Shown here: positions 1 through 7,123 of the stretch, piece by piece
How the letters are laid out: the number at the start of each line of letters is the position of its first letter
Position numbering within the stretch: the first letter of the stretch is position 1
Assembly: GCF_000238295.3 (NCBI RefSeq)
Contig: NZ_AHCD03000032.1
Coordinates: 124,001-188,000, forward strand
Length of the DNA stretch: 64,000 nucleotides
Direction: 5' to 3'
Source: Pseudoalteromonas rubra
GTDB lineage: Bacteria; Pseudomonadota; Gammaproteobacteria; Enterobacterales; Alteromonadaceae
Position numbers and translations under genes: made by a program
The notes under the pieces: model-generated
What the model saw: only the letters and a program-made list of their open reading frames with translations
What the model was told of the DNA's origin: nothing
Database searches by the model: none

Positions 1-1
1 T

Positions 2-421
2 GCCTGCGTTTTCTTAGTGATTTTTGCCGTCGGTAATGGCCCGGACATGGTGGTCGACGACTACTACAAAAAAGGCAAAGCCATTAACCTTGAACTCAGC
101 AAGTTCGATAAAGCTAAAGCCTTGTATTTACATGGTGATCTTGATGTCACTGAAGACAGAATCAGCTTTACTTTCACCAAAGGTGATCACAGTAAAGTCA
201 ATGCACTGAAAGCGTCTTTTTATCACCGCACAGTCAAGAAATACGACTTTGAAGTCACTCTGCTGGCCAATGCCGCTGGTGAATTCACTGCCATTCTGGA
301 TGAGCCACATTATGGCGCATTCACTGTTTTTCTAGAACCCATGGACCAAAGCTGGAAGCTAAAAGAAAAGCTTCAGTTACCCACTGCACAGAAAGTCGCC
401 ATTTCTCCAGAATATAAGTAG
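2..421 (+). CDS. ccoH: FixH/CcoH family cbb3 oxidase assembly protein (5' end outside window)
   Basis: The reading frame is open from the left edge, so the N-terminus is missing. The visible part starts inside a hydrophobic segment (ACVFLVIFAVGN) and continues with the FixH-type motif GPDMVVDDYYKKGK, followed by a periplasmic beta-rich domain of about 110 residues. FixH proteins are single-pass inner-membrane proteins of about 160 residues needed to assemble cbb3-type cytochrome c oxidase; about 139 residues are visible here. The stop lies 5 bases before the ATG of ccoI, and ccoS follows, which is the usual ccoGHIS order. The GTG at 17 is probably an internal codon, not the start. The family call is secure; the exact role within assembly is known only from homologues. 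Confidence 0.9.
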   Translation, partial: ACVFLVIFAVGNGPDMVVDDYYKKGKAINLELSKFDKAKALYLHGDLDVTEDRISFTFTKGDHSKVNALKASFYHRTVKKYDFEVTLLANAAGEFTAILDEPHYGAFTVFLEPMDQSWKLKEKLQLPTAQKVAISPEYK

Positions 422-426
422 ACACT

Positions 427-2802
427 ATGACAACCAGTTGTTTTCATTGTCTGGAGCCCGTACCGCCGGGGTTTTCTGCTCACGTACAATTTGAAGGCCA
501 GCCGCAGCCTGTCTGCTGCACTGGCTGTCAGGCGGTTGCCGAAACCATTCTAGCTCAGGGCATGAGCGACTATTACAAATTTCGAACCGACAGTGCAGGT
601 AAAGTCGAAGAGCTGGTTCCGGAACAGCTAAAAGAGCTGTTGAGTTATGACAATGCCGAAATACAGCAAGACTTCGTCAGTCAGCAAGGCGAGTTGCAGG
701 AAGTATTACTCAGTGTCGAAGGTATTAGCTGCGCGGCCTGCGCCTGGCTCATTGAAAAACAGTTACTTGGACTGAAAGGCGTTGCGCGGGTTGACGTCAA
801 CACATCAACACACCGAGCCATGATTTTGTGGCACCCAAAGCAGTGTAAACTGAGTGATATTATTAAGTCACTGCATCAAATTGGCTACAAGGCCTACCCT
901 TTTCAGGCCGACGACGAAGCCGCGCAAAAGCAAACTGTCGCTAAAGCCTATTTACGCCGGCTAGGTGTTGCGGGCCTCATGACCATGCAAGTCATGATGT
1001 TTGCGTTTGCCATGTACTTTGGCATGTTTTCCGGTATGGAAGACAATTTCGAGCAGTATTTCCGATGGATCAGTTTGTTTTTAGCCTCCCCGGTGATCTT
1101 CTACTCGGCCATGCCATTTCTGACCAATGCTATTAAAGGGCTCAAAGCCAAACAGCTTAATATGGATCTGCCCGTCTCACTGGCCATCTTTGGTGCATAC
1201 GCTGCGAGCTGCTATGCCACGGTGATGTCTGTGGGCGAAGTCTACTTTGAATCCATTTGTATGTTTACCTTTTTGCTTTTGCTCGGTAAATATCTGGAGT
1301 TTCGGGCCAGGCTGAAGGCCAGCGAATTTACTGCGAACTTGCAAAAACTGTTACCGCTGACCGCGCGTAAATTATTGCCCGATGGCGAACAAAAAATCGT
1401 TGCTGCTAAAAGCTTGCAGCTAAGCGATCAGATTATGATCAAGCCCGGTGAAACCATCCCGGCTGATGGCGTATTAATCTCTGGCTCTACGACCGTTGAC
1501 GAATCGATGATGACGGGTGAACACTTACCTGTGAAAAAATATCAAACTCATCAGGTCTATGCCGGCACCATCAACCATGATGGCGTGATCACTATTGAAA
1601 TCAACAAAGTTGGTCAGAATACGCTACTTAATCAAATCATAAAGCTACAACATAATGCTCTGACAAAGCGCCCGAAAATCGTCGAAGTCACAGATAAAGT
1701 GGCACAGTGGTTTGTCGCCTGCTTATTGATTTTCGCCTCAATCACAGCGGTTGCCTGGTACCAGATAGATCCCCCCCACGCTTTTTGGGTTACCATTTCC
1801 GTGCTAGTTGCAACTTGCCCTTGTGCACTCAGTTTGGCAATTCCGACAGCATTAACATGTGCCGTAGCAACACTGACCCGTAAAGGGATCCTGATTAAAG
1901 AAAGCCATGTACTTGAAACTGTGCCTAAGCTGACCAGAATGGCGTTTGACAAAACTGGTACTCTTACCGAAGGACGTTTCTCTATCGAATCAATCAGCAT
2001 ACTTGACAAAAGCTGGCAAGAATCCGATGTGATGGCAATGGCCGTTGCTCTGGAACGTTACTCTGAGCACCCTATCGCCAAAGCATTTACCGAACAGGTG
2101 GTTTCTCCGCGGCAGTTAAGTGACGTTGAAGTCATCACGGGAAGCGGCGTAAAAGCCGGTTTTAATCAGCAGCGCGTAGCCATTGGTAAATCAGCCTGGT
2201 TTGGCAATCACAGCTCTTTTGCTCAGGCAACGTTGTTTGTGGATGACCAACCAATCGCCGATTTTTATCTGGCAGATAAAGTGCGACACAGCGCGCCCGA
2301 GATAATCCAATATGCCCAGAGTCAGGGCCTGAGCTGCCACTTGCTAAGCGGAGACAGTTCAAATGCAGTAAAAGACCTGGCTTTGGAGCTGGGATTAGAT
2401 ACCTACAAAAATGCCTGCTCTCCGCAAGATAAACAACAGCAGGTCGAATCCTGGTCTGCACAGCAACATATCGTTGGCATGGTTGGCGATGGTGTAAACG
2501 ATAGCCCGGTATTTAACAGCGCACATTTATCCATCGCAATGGAAACGGGTGCTGATATTTCGAAAAATACCGCCGATGTAGTACTCCTTAACAGCGACCT
2601 GAAGTCGCTACAAACCTTGCATTTGGTCGCTAAAAAAACCAAGACAGTGATAAAACAAAACCTCACTTTGTCACTTTGTTATAATGGTTCAATCTTGCCA
2701 CTCGCTGCAATGGGACTAGTCCCCCCTTGGGTAGCTGTCATTGGTATGTCTGCGAGCTCAATTCTGGTGATCACTAACTCTTTGAGGTTATTGAAGCTAT
2801 GA
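427..2802 (+). CDS. ccoI: CcoI/FixI copper-translocating P-type ATPase
   Basis: This 791-residue P1B-type ATPase exports copper across the inner membrane to the cbb3 oxidase assembly line. The N-terminus carries a cysteine-rich module (C5xxC8, then CC..C near 30-34) typical of the FixI subgroup. A heavy-metal-associated domain with CAAC at 102-105 comes next, then membrane helices. The intramembrane metal motif CPC is near residue 464, the phosphorylated aspartate motif DKTGTLT near 508, an SEHP motif follows, and GDGVND is near 687. All catalytic motifs are intact. The gene sits 5 bases after ccoH and its TGA overlaps the ATG of ccoS, so the three are very probably co-translated. The metal is inferred from family and context; the sequence itself shows only a soft-metal CPC ATPase. 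Confidence 0.96.
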   Translation: MTTSCFHCLEPVPPGFSAHVQFEGQPQPVCCTGCQAVAETILAQGMSDYYKFRTDSAGKVEELVPEQLKELLSYDNAEIQQDFVSQQGELQEVLLSVEGISCAACAWLIEKQLLGLKGVARVDVNTSTHRAMILWHPKQCKLSDIIKSLHQIGYKAYPFQADDEAAQKQTVAKAYLRRLGVAGLMTMQVMMFAFAMYFGMFSGMEDNFEQYFRWISLFLASPVIFYSAMPFLTNAIKGLKAKQLNMDLPVSLAIFGAYAASCYATVMSVGEVYFESICMFTFLLLLGKYLEFRARLKASEFTANLQKLLPLTARKLLPDGEQKIVAAKSLQLSDQIMIKPGETIPADGVLISGSTTVDESMMTGEHLPVKKYQTHQVYAGTINHDGVITIEINKVGQNTLLNQIIKLQHNALTKRPKIVEVTDKVAQWFVACLLIFASITAVAWYQIDPPHAFWVTISVLVATCPCALSLAIPTALTCAVATLTRKGILIKESHVLETVPKLTRMAFDKTGTLTEGRFSIESISILDKSWQESDVMAMAVALERYSEHPIAKAFTEQVVSPRQLSDVEVITGSGVKAGFNQQRVAIGKSAWFGNHSSFAQATLFVDDQPIADFYLADKVRHSAPEIIQYAQSQGLSCHLLSGDSSNAVKDLALELGLDTYKNACSPQDKQQQVESWSAQQHIVGMVGDGVNDSPVFNSAHLSIAMETGADISKNTADVVLLNSDLKSLQTLHLVAKKTKTVIKQNLTLSLCYNGSILPLAAMGLVPPWVAVIGMSASSILVITNSLRLLKL

Positions 2803-2981
2803 GTATTATTTATATCCTTATTCCTATCGCGATTTTATTTGTCATCATCGCAATTGGGGTCTTTTTTTGGGCCGTCAAAAGCGAGCAGTTTTCTGATCTA
2901 AATAAGCAAGGACACAGCATCCTGTTCGAAGACGACAAAGAGCAACACAATAAAAGCAATGACCGAGATAAGTCTGTTTAG
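2799..2981 (+). CDS. ccoS: CcoS, cbb3-type oxidase maturation protein
   Basis: This 60-residue protein has one N-terminal transmembrane helix (about residues 4-26) followed by FFWAVKSEQFSDLNKQG, a motif typical of CcoS (FixS): an aromatic tryptophan stretch after the helix, then QFDDL-like residues, then an acidic tail. Its ATG overlaps the ccoI stop as ATGA. Members of the family are required for cofactor insertion into cbb3 oxidase, working with CcoI. The 3' end overlaps the next gene by 23 bases. Length and context match the family well. Confidence 0.9.
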   Translation: MSIIYILIPIAILFVIIAIGVFFWAVKSEQFSDLNKQGHSILFEDDKEQHNKSNDRDKSV

Positions 2982-3630
2982 CGCCTTTATCATGGGCTTG
3001 GTCGGCAGTGGCCACTGTTTGGTCATGTGTGGTGGGATTGCATCAAGTCTGCAGCTCGCCCAGACCAAACAGTCCCCCTTTGTAACCGCACTACTATACA
3101 ACCTGGGCAGGTTAGGCAGTTACATGGTGGCCGGTGCACTGGTTGCCGGGCTGGGTGCTGCATTTGCCAAGCAAAGTACATTGTTTGCAAATACGCTGAA
3201 TGTGCTGAGCGGTGTTTTTATGCTGCTGGTTGGTATTTATGTTATGCGCCTGGCAGCGACGCTCAACTGGCTGGAAAAAGCTGGCAAGTGGTTGCTGTGG
3301 CAACGCCTTGTTCAGCTCAACAAGTATTTGCTCCCTATTGATAGAAAAACCAAAGCATTAGCATATGGTGCATTATGGGGTTGGCTGCCATGCGGGTTGG
3401 TCTATTCCGCCCTGACCTGGAGCCTGCAAGCAAGCAGCAGCTTAAGTGGCGCCCTCATAATGGCGGCCTTTGCACTCGGTACTTTTCCTGCCATGCTGGC
3501 GGTGGGACAATCCGCTCAAATGCTTAGCACGTTTTTAAATCATAAAGCGACACGGATTGCGTTAGGCAATATTTTTATTTGGTATGGCTTTTATCTACTA
3601 ATCATTGCAACGGATAAACTAGTACATTAA
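2959..3630 (+). CDS. TauE/SafE (DsbD_2-like) membrane protein with HCxxMCGG motif
   Basis: This is a 223-residue polytopic membrane protein with about six helices. Near the N-terminus it has GSGHCLVMCGG, the HCxxMCGG signature of the DsbD_2 group usually annotated as a sulfite exporter TauE/SafE-like protein. A second small motif, WGWLPCGLVYSAL, appears near residue 135, suggesting two pseudo-symmetric halves. Homologues are regularly found after ccoS in cbb3 assembly clusters. The conserved His, Cys and Met residues suggest metal, probably copper, handling rather than sulfite export, but that is inference. The start lies inside ccoS (23-base overlap), which indicates translational coupling. 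No terminator with a T-run is evident immediately downstream. Confidence 0.85.
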   Translation: MTEISLFSAFIMGLVGSGHCLVMCGGIASSLQLAQTKQSPFVTALLYNLGRLGSYMVAGALVAGLGAAFAKQSTLFANTLNVLSGVFMLLVGIYVMRLAATLNWLEKAGKWLLWQRLVQLNKYLLPIDRKTKALAYGALWGWLPCGLVYSALTWSLQASSSLSGALIMAAFALGTFPAMLAVGQSAQMLSTFLNHKATRIALGNIFIWYGFYLLIIATDKLVH

Positions 3631-3762
3631 TCTAGAGCCAGTAATACTATTAGATGAGAGTCATCTGTTTTGGTCGAGAAATGGGAGCTTTTTGACCTAA
3701 AATGATCAATGCGCGGTTTGGCTCTTCAATATTTAGTGCCTAAAACCCAACTAATAGATGGT

Positions 3763-3781
3763 ATATCTGGGCACCAGATAT
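3763..3781. promoter_or_regulatory. 8-bp perfect dyad upstream of fnr
   Basis: ATATCTGG and CCAGATAT flank a 3-base centre (gca), about 75 bases before the fnr start. There is no following T-run, so it looks more like an operator or small RNA hairpin than a terminator. It does not match the FNR consensus TTGAT-N4-ATCAA, so simple FNR autoregulation is not supported. Confidence 0.4.
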
Positions 3782-3857
3782 CGTAAAGTTCAAGTATTAA
3801 AAAATGACCACATCTAATAGAGTATCATTAACGTGCGTCATAAATAACGGATTTGTT

Positions 3858-4586
3858 ATGGATTTAAGTAATCGTTCAAAAAGTCAATGTACAATCAGCT
3901 GTAATAACTGCAGCATCAGCCAACTATGCCTGCCCTTTTCTCTAAATGGTAGCGAAATGGACAAGCTGGATGAAATCATCGAGCGTAAAAAACCCCTTCA
4001 CAAAGGGGACTTTTTGTTCGAGTCCGGTAGCGAACTCAACTCAATTTTTGCTGTACGTTCCGGGTCGTTTAAATCCTACACCATTTCAGAGCAAGGTGAC
4101 GAACAAATCACAGGGTTCCATCTGGCTGGAGACTTGGTAGGCTTTGATGCCATCAATAAGATGCAGCATCAGAGCTTCGCACAAGCTCTGGAAACCTCCA
4201 TGGTGTGTGAAATCCCCTTTGACACTCTAGATGAGCTAGCCGGCAAACTGCCTAAACTCAGACAACAGATCATGCGCCTGATGAGCAGTGAAATCAACTA
4301 TGATCAGGAAATGTTGCTGTTGCTCAACAAAAAGACCGCTGAAGAGCGCCTGGCAACCTTCATCTACAACCTGTCTAATCGTTTCGGCGAGCGCGGTTTC
4401 TCTCGCAAAGAGTTCCGTTTCACCATGACACGAGGCGAAATAGGCAATTATCTCGGATTGACCGTCGAAACCATCAGTCGTCTGTTAAGTCGCTTCCAGA
4501 AGGCAGAAATCATCAAAGTAGAAGGTAAATTCATTACTATTCTGGATATTGATGAACTGGCTAAAGCGGCGGCAATTGCGCTTTGA
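3858..4586 (+). CDS. fnr: FNR family oxygen-sensing transcription regulator
   Basis: This Crp/Fnr regulator is very close to E. coli Fnr (242 versus 250 residues). The N-terminal cluster has cysteines at about 10, 14, 17 and 23 in CTISCNNCSISQLC, matching the [4Fe-4S] ligands, and the fourth ligand lies in ETSMVCEIPF. The cyclic-nucleotide-like beta-roll includes ITGFHLAGDLVGFDAI. The helix-turn-helix reads GNYLGLTVETISRLLSRF, with the Fnr-type E-SR recognition residues. The frame extends upstream to an ATG at 3804, but the start at 3858 fits the family length better. It lies between cbb3 assembly genes and uspE, a conserved neighbourhood. It should switch metabolism at low oxygen, including the upstream oxidase genes. 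Confidence 0.95.
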   Translation: MDLSNRSKSQCTISCNNCSISQLCLPFSLNGSEMDKLDEIIERKKPLHKGDFLFESGSELNSIFAVRSGSFKSYTISEQGDEQITGFHLAGDLVGFDAINKMQHQSFAQALETSMVCEIPFDTLDELAGKLPKLRQQIMRLMSSEINYDQEMLLLLNKKTAEERLATFIYNLSNRFGERGFSRKEFRFTMTRGEIGNYLGLTVETISRLLSRFQKAEIIKVEGKFITILDIDELAKAAAIAL

Positions 4587-4623
4587 TCTGAGGCAATTAA
4601 CGGCTCACTTTTTCTTTATCCCG

Positions 4624-4664
4624 GGACGATTTAGATTACACTGTATACAGAGATGAAATCGTCC
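4624..4664. promoter_or_regulatory. Nested inverted repeats in the uspE leader
   Basis: GGACGATTT (4624-4632) pairs perfectly with AAATCGTCC (4656-4664). Between the arms sits a 10-bp perfect palindrome, CTGTATACAG (4641-4650). The structure ends about 12 bases before the AAGGAG ribosome binding site of uspE. It could be a regulator site or a 5' UTR structure controlling uspE translation. It has no T-run, so it is not an obvious terminator for fnr. Confidence 0.45.
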
Positions 4665-4686
4665 TTGCAAGATTAAGGAGCCCATT

Positions 4687-5610
4687 ATGGAACAAATCAA
4701 ACGCATTCTCACCGTCATAGATCCGACCAAACAACAACAGAACAGCCTGGATCGTTCTATCAGTCTGGCGCAAAAAACTGGTGCTAAAATCACCGCTTTT
4801 TTATCAATTTATGACTTCTCTTACGAGATGACGACGATGTTATCGCGAGAAGAGCGTGAAGCGATGAGAGAAGCCGTGATTAAAGATCGCGAGGCCTGGA
4901 TCTCAGAACTCACCAGTGGCTATCAAAATATTGATATAGAAACCAAAGTGGTTTGGCATAACCGACCTTATGAAGCCATCATCAAAACGGTACTCGAGCA
5001 CGAGTTTGATCTCGTTATCAAAGCCACCCATCAACATGACACACTTAAATCTGTGATTTTCACACCGACAGACTGGCACCTAATCAGAAAATGTCCGGCT
5101 CCGGTATTGTTAGTCAAAGATCATGCCTGGCCAGAAAAAGGGGAAATACTTGCAGCAGTCAATGCGGTGAGTGATGACGAGCAACATCAGGCGCTAAACC
5201 ATCGTATCATCAAAGATGCACAATTTTTGTGTGAGCTTGCTAACGCCTCTTTAAGCCTGGTCAATACCTACCCGGCAACGCCAGTGAATATTGCCATTGA
5301 GATACCTGAATTTAATCCGTCTCAATATAATGAGGCAGTCAAGAAGCATCATGAAGAGGAAACCTGGGCCCTGGCACAGCGTTTTGGGTTAAGCGACTCG
5401 CAATGTGTGATAAAAGAAGGACTTCCTGAAGATGTGATCCCTCATATTGCCAAAGAGAAAAATACCGAATTGGTTGTGATCGGCACCGTCGGACGAACGG
5501 GTCTCAGCGCTGCACTCGTCGGTAATACCGCAGAACACGTAATTGATAGCCTGGACTGTGACGTACTGGCACTGAAACCGGATGGTTACACAAGCCCACT
5601 CGCACAATAA
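4687..5610 (+). CDS. uspE: Universal stress protein UspE
   Basis: This 307-residue protein has two tandem universal-stress domains, as in E. coli UspE (about 315 residues). The first covers roughly residues 3-145 (start RILTVIDPT, end PAPVLLVKD) and the second roughly 155-300. The second ends with the ATP-binding-like motif VVIGTVGRTGLSAALVGNTAEHVID. It follows fnr directly, as in enterobacteria, and has a strong AAGGAG site 5 bases before its ATG. Family roles include oxidative stress resistance, motility and adhesion. Its position supports expression during low oxygen or energy stress, but no FNR box is visible in its short upstream region. Confidence 0.93.
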   Translation: MEQIKRILTVIDPTKQQQNSLDRSISLAQKTGAKITAFLSIYDFSYEMTTMLSREEREAMREAVIKDREAWISELTSGYQNIDIETKVVWHNRPYEAIIKTVLEHEFDLVIKATHQHDTLKSVIFTPTDWHLIRKCPAPVLLVKDHAWPEKGEILAAVNAVSDDEQHQALNHRIIKDAQFLCELANASLSLVNTYPATPVNIAIEIPEFNPSQYNEAVKKHHEEETWALAQRFGLSDSQCVIKEGLPEDVIPHIAKEKNTELVVIGTVGRTGLSAALVGNTAEHVIDSLDCDVLALKPDGYTSPLAQ

Positions 5611-5622
5611 GTCAATCACTCA

Positions 5623-5648
5623 GATCGGCACGGAGTCAAGTGCCGATC
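5623..5648. terminator. Hairpin after uspE (T-run absent)
   Basis: GATCGGCAC and GTGCCGATC form a perfect 9-bp stem with an 8-base loop, starting 13 bases after the uspE stop. A C-rich rather than T-rich stretch follows, so it may stabilise the 3' end or be a weak terminator. Confidence 0.5.
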
Positions 5649-5688
5649 CCCTCCCCCTCTAAGCCTGCGTGTATTCACACCGCTAATA

Positions 5689-5716
5689 TTGCAGTTTACT
5701 GGTCTGGCGGTATAAT
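5689..5716 (+). promoter_or_regulatory. Probable sigma-70 promoter of ttcA
   Basis: A perfect -10 box TATAAT (5711-5716) lies 16 bases after TTGCAG (5689-5694, four of six matches to TTGACA). It is about 45 bases upstream of the ttcA GTG start and after the uspE hairpin, so ttcA probably has its own transcript. Confidence 0.6.
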
Positions 5717-5760
5717 GCGCCCTTATTTATTTTTGCCGTCATTTTTACATAGGGGGGCGA

Positions 5761-6678
5761 GTGTCTCACTCACAAGAAGCAAAGCAAGCATATAGCCTTA
5801 ACAAGTTGCAAAAACGCTTAAGAAGGCTGGCCGGTCAGGCTGTTGGCGATTTTAATATGATCGAAGAGGGTGATCGCGTCATGGTTTGTCTGTCTGGCGG
5901 TAAAGATAGTTATACCCTGCTGGACGTTCTACAACACCTTCAGCGTGTTGCCCCTATCAAGTTCGATGTATTTGCCATTAACCTGGATCAGAAGCAACCC
6001 GGCTTCCCTGAGCATATCTTACCTGAATATCTGGATACCCTCGGCATTGAGTATAAGATTGTTGAGGAAGACACCTATTCAATCGTAAAAGATAAGATCC
6101 CAGAGGGTAAAACCACCTGCTCGCTGTGTTCACGCCTGCGCCGTGGTATCTTGTACCGCACGGCAAAAGAAATGGGTGCGACTAAAATAGCGCTGGGTCA
6201 TCACAGAGACGATATGATTGAAACCATGTTCCTCAACATGTTTTACGGTGGCAAGTTAAAAGGCATGCCTCCTAAGCTGATGAGTGATGATGGTCAGCAT
6301 ATGGTGATACGTCCTCTGGCCTATTGCAAAGAAGCCGATATCGCACAGTATGCGCAAAGCCAGGCTTTCCCCATCATTCCCTGTAATCTATGTGGCTCAC
6401 AAGAAAACCTGCAGCGTAAGCATGTCAAAGCAATGCTTAACGAGTGGAATAACTCTCATCCAGGCAGAGTTGAAAGTATTTTTACCGCTATGCAAAATGT
6501 TGTTCCTTCTCATCTTGCCGATCATGCTATGTTTGATTTCCAGGGTTTACAAAAAGACGACATCATTGATGGCGGGGACATTGCGCTCGATAAACCACAA
6601 TTCCCTGACGCGCCACAAAGCACGGCACAGGATGAGGACGAACCAGTCGTTCAGATCCAGGCTATTGAGCTTAGCTAA
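5761..6678 (+). CDS. ttcA: tRNA 2-thiocytidine(32) synthetase TtcA
   Basis: TtcA thiolates cytidine 32 of certain tRNAs using ATP and a [4Fe-4S] cluster. The 305-residue product (E. coli 311) has the PP-loop SGGKDS near residue 45, the first cysteine pair in CSLCSRLRRG (C-x2-C), and the third conserved cysteine in the IPCNLCGSQE motif. The C-terminal tail is acidic and variable, as in relatives. The start is a GTG preceded by the strong purine run AGGGGGG; the next residues, SHSQEAKQAYSLNKLQKRL, fit the family N-terminus. It lies downstream of fnr-uspE, a grouping also seen in E. coli. Confidence 0.95.
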   Translation: MSHSQEAKQAYSLNKLQKRLRRLAGQAVGDFNMIEEGDRVMVCLSGGKDSYTLLDVLQHLQRVAPIKFDVFAINLDQKQPGFPEHILPEYLDTLGIEYKIVEEDTYSIVKDKIPEGKTTCSLCSRLRRGILYRTAKEMGATKIALGHHRDDMIETMFLNMFYGGKLKGMPPKLMSDDGQHMVIRPLAYCKEADIAQYAQSQAFPIIPCNLCGSQENLQRKHVKAMLNEWNNSHPGRVESIFTAMQNVVPSHLADHAMFDFQGLQKDDIIDGGDIALDKPQFPDAPQSTAQDEDEPVVQIQAIELS

Positions 6679-6681
6679 ATC

Positions 6682-6895
6682 ATACCAATTTGCTTAGTTA
6701 AGTGTTCTATTCTTAGGCAAGAAAATAGGGGCGATAGCATCGCTCCCTCGTCCTGCTATCGCTGAGGTACCTACATCTCTATAGGCGAGGCTAAAATTTG
6801 TGAACCTATGTTTAAGGTTCCAAATGAGAAATTCTTAACGCCGATAGTGATATATTTACGCCTTTGAATTGAACACGTATTAAATGAAATTGGTT
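6682..6895. repeat. Dispersed intergenic repeat, copy 1 (long variant)
   Basis: This copy starts with ATACCAATTTGCTTAGTTAA, 4 bases after ttcA, and ends near AAATGAAATTGGT at about 6894. Shared internal blocks with the copies at 28197 and 46613 include GAGAAAATAGGG, a CAAATGAGAAATTCTTAACG-like block and CCTTTGAATTGAACACGTAT-like sequence. It is about 50 bases longer than the other two copies. The extra part contains a perfect 9-bp hairpin, GCGATAGCA/TGCTATCGC. The terminal inverted repeats ATACCAATTT/AAATTGGT suggest a non-autonomous mobile or REP-like unit. Together with the following 228 bases it fills the gap before the chemoreceptor gene; the remainder (6896-7123) shows nothing recognisable. 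Confidence 0.75.
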
Positions 6896-7123
6896 TTAGG
6901 TGTTCCGGATGCACCGGCATCCGGATCCGACAACGCAGACCCCTGCCATACAATCCCACACAGCGGTGTAAACAGCAAAATACCGATACAAAAATAAGAA
7001 TTTAGTTTCTTTTTTTTAACTTTTTGCCCATCAGAGTTCCCACTAAAGGGATTTTTGTTTACAATATGTGATGATAATCATTTTTAATTGCAATTAGCAA
7101 AACAACCTAAAGTCAGGTACACC

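Noticed and set aside
1632..2009. Minus-strand ORF inside ccoI
   Set aside because: Shadow of a strongly conserved ATPase frame.
3691..3708. FNR box-like sequence (TTGAC...ATCAA) upstream of fnr
   Set aside because: The half-sites are separated by 8 bases instead of 4, so it does not fit TTGAT-N4-ATCAA.
4641..4650. CTGTATACAG as a LexA (SOS) box
   Set aside because: LexA boxes are CTGT-N8-ACAG; here only two bases separate the half-sites.
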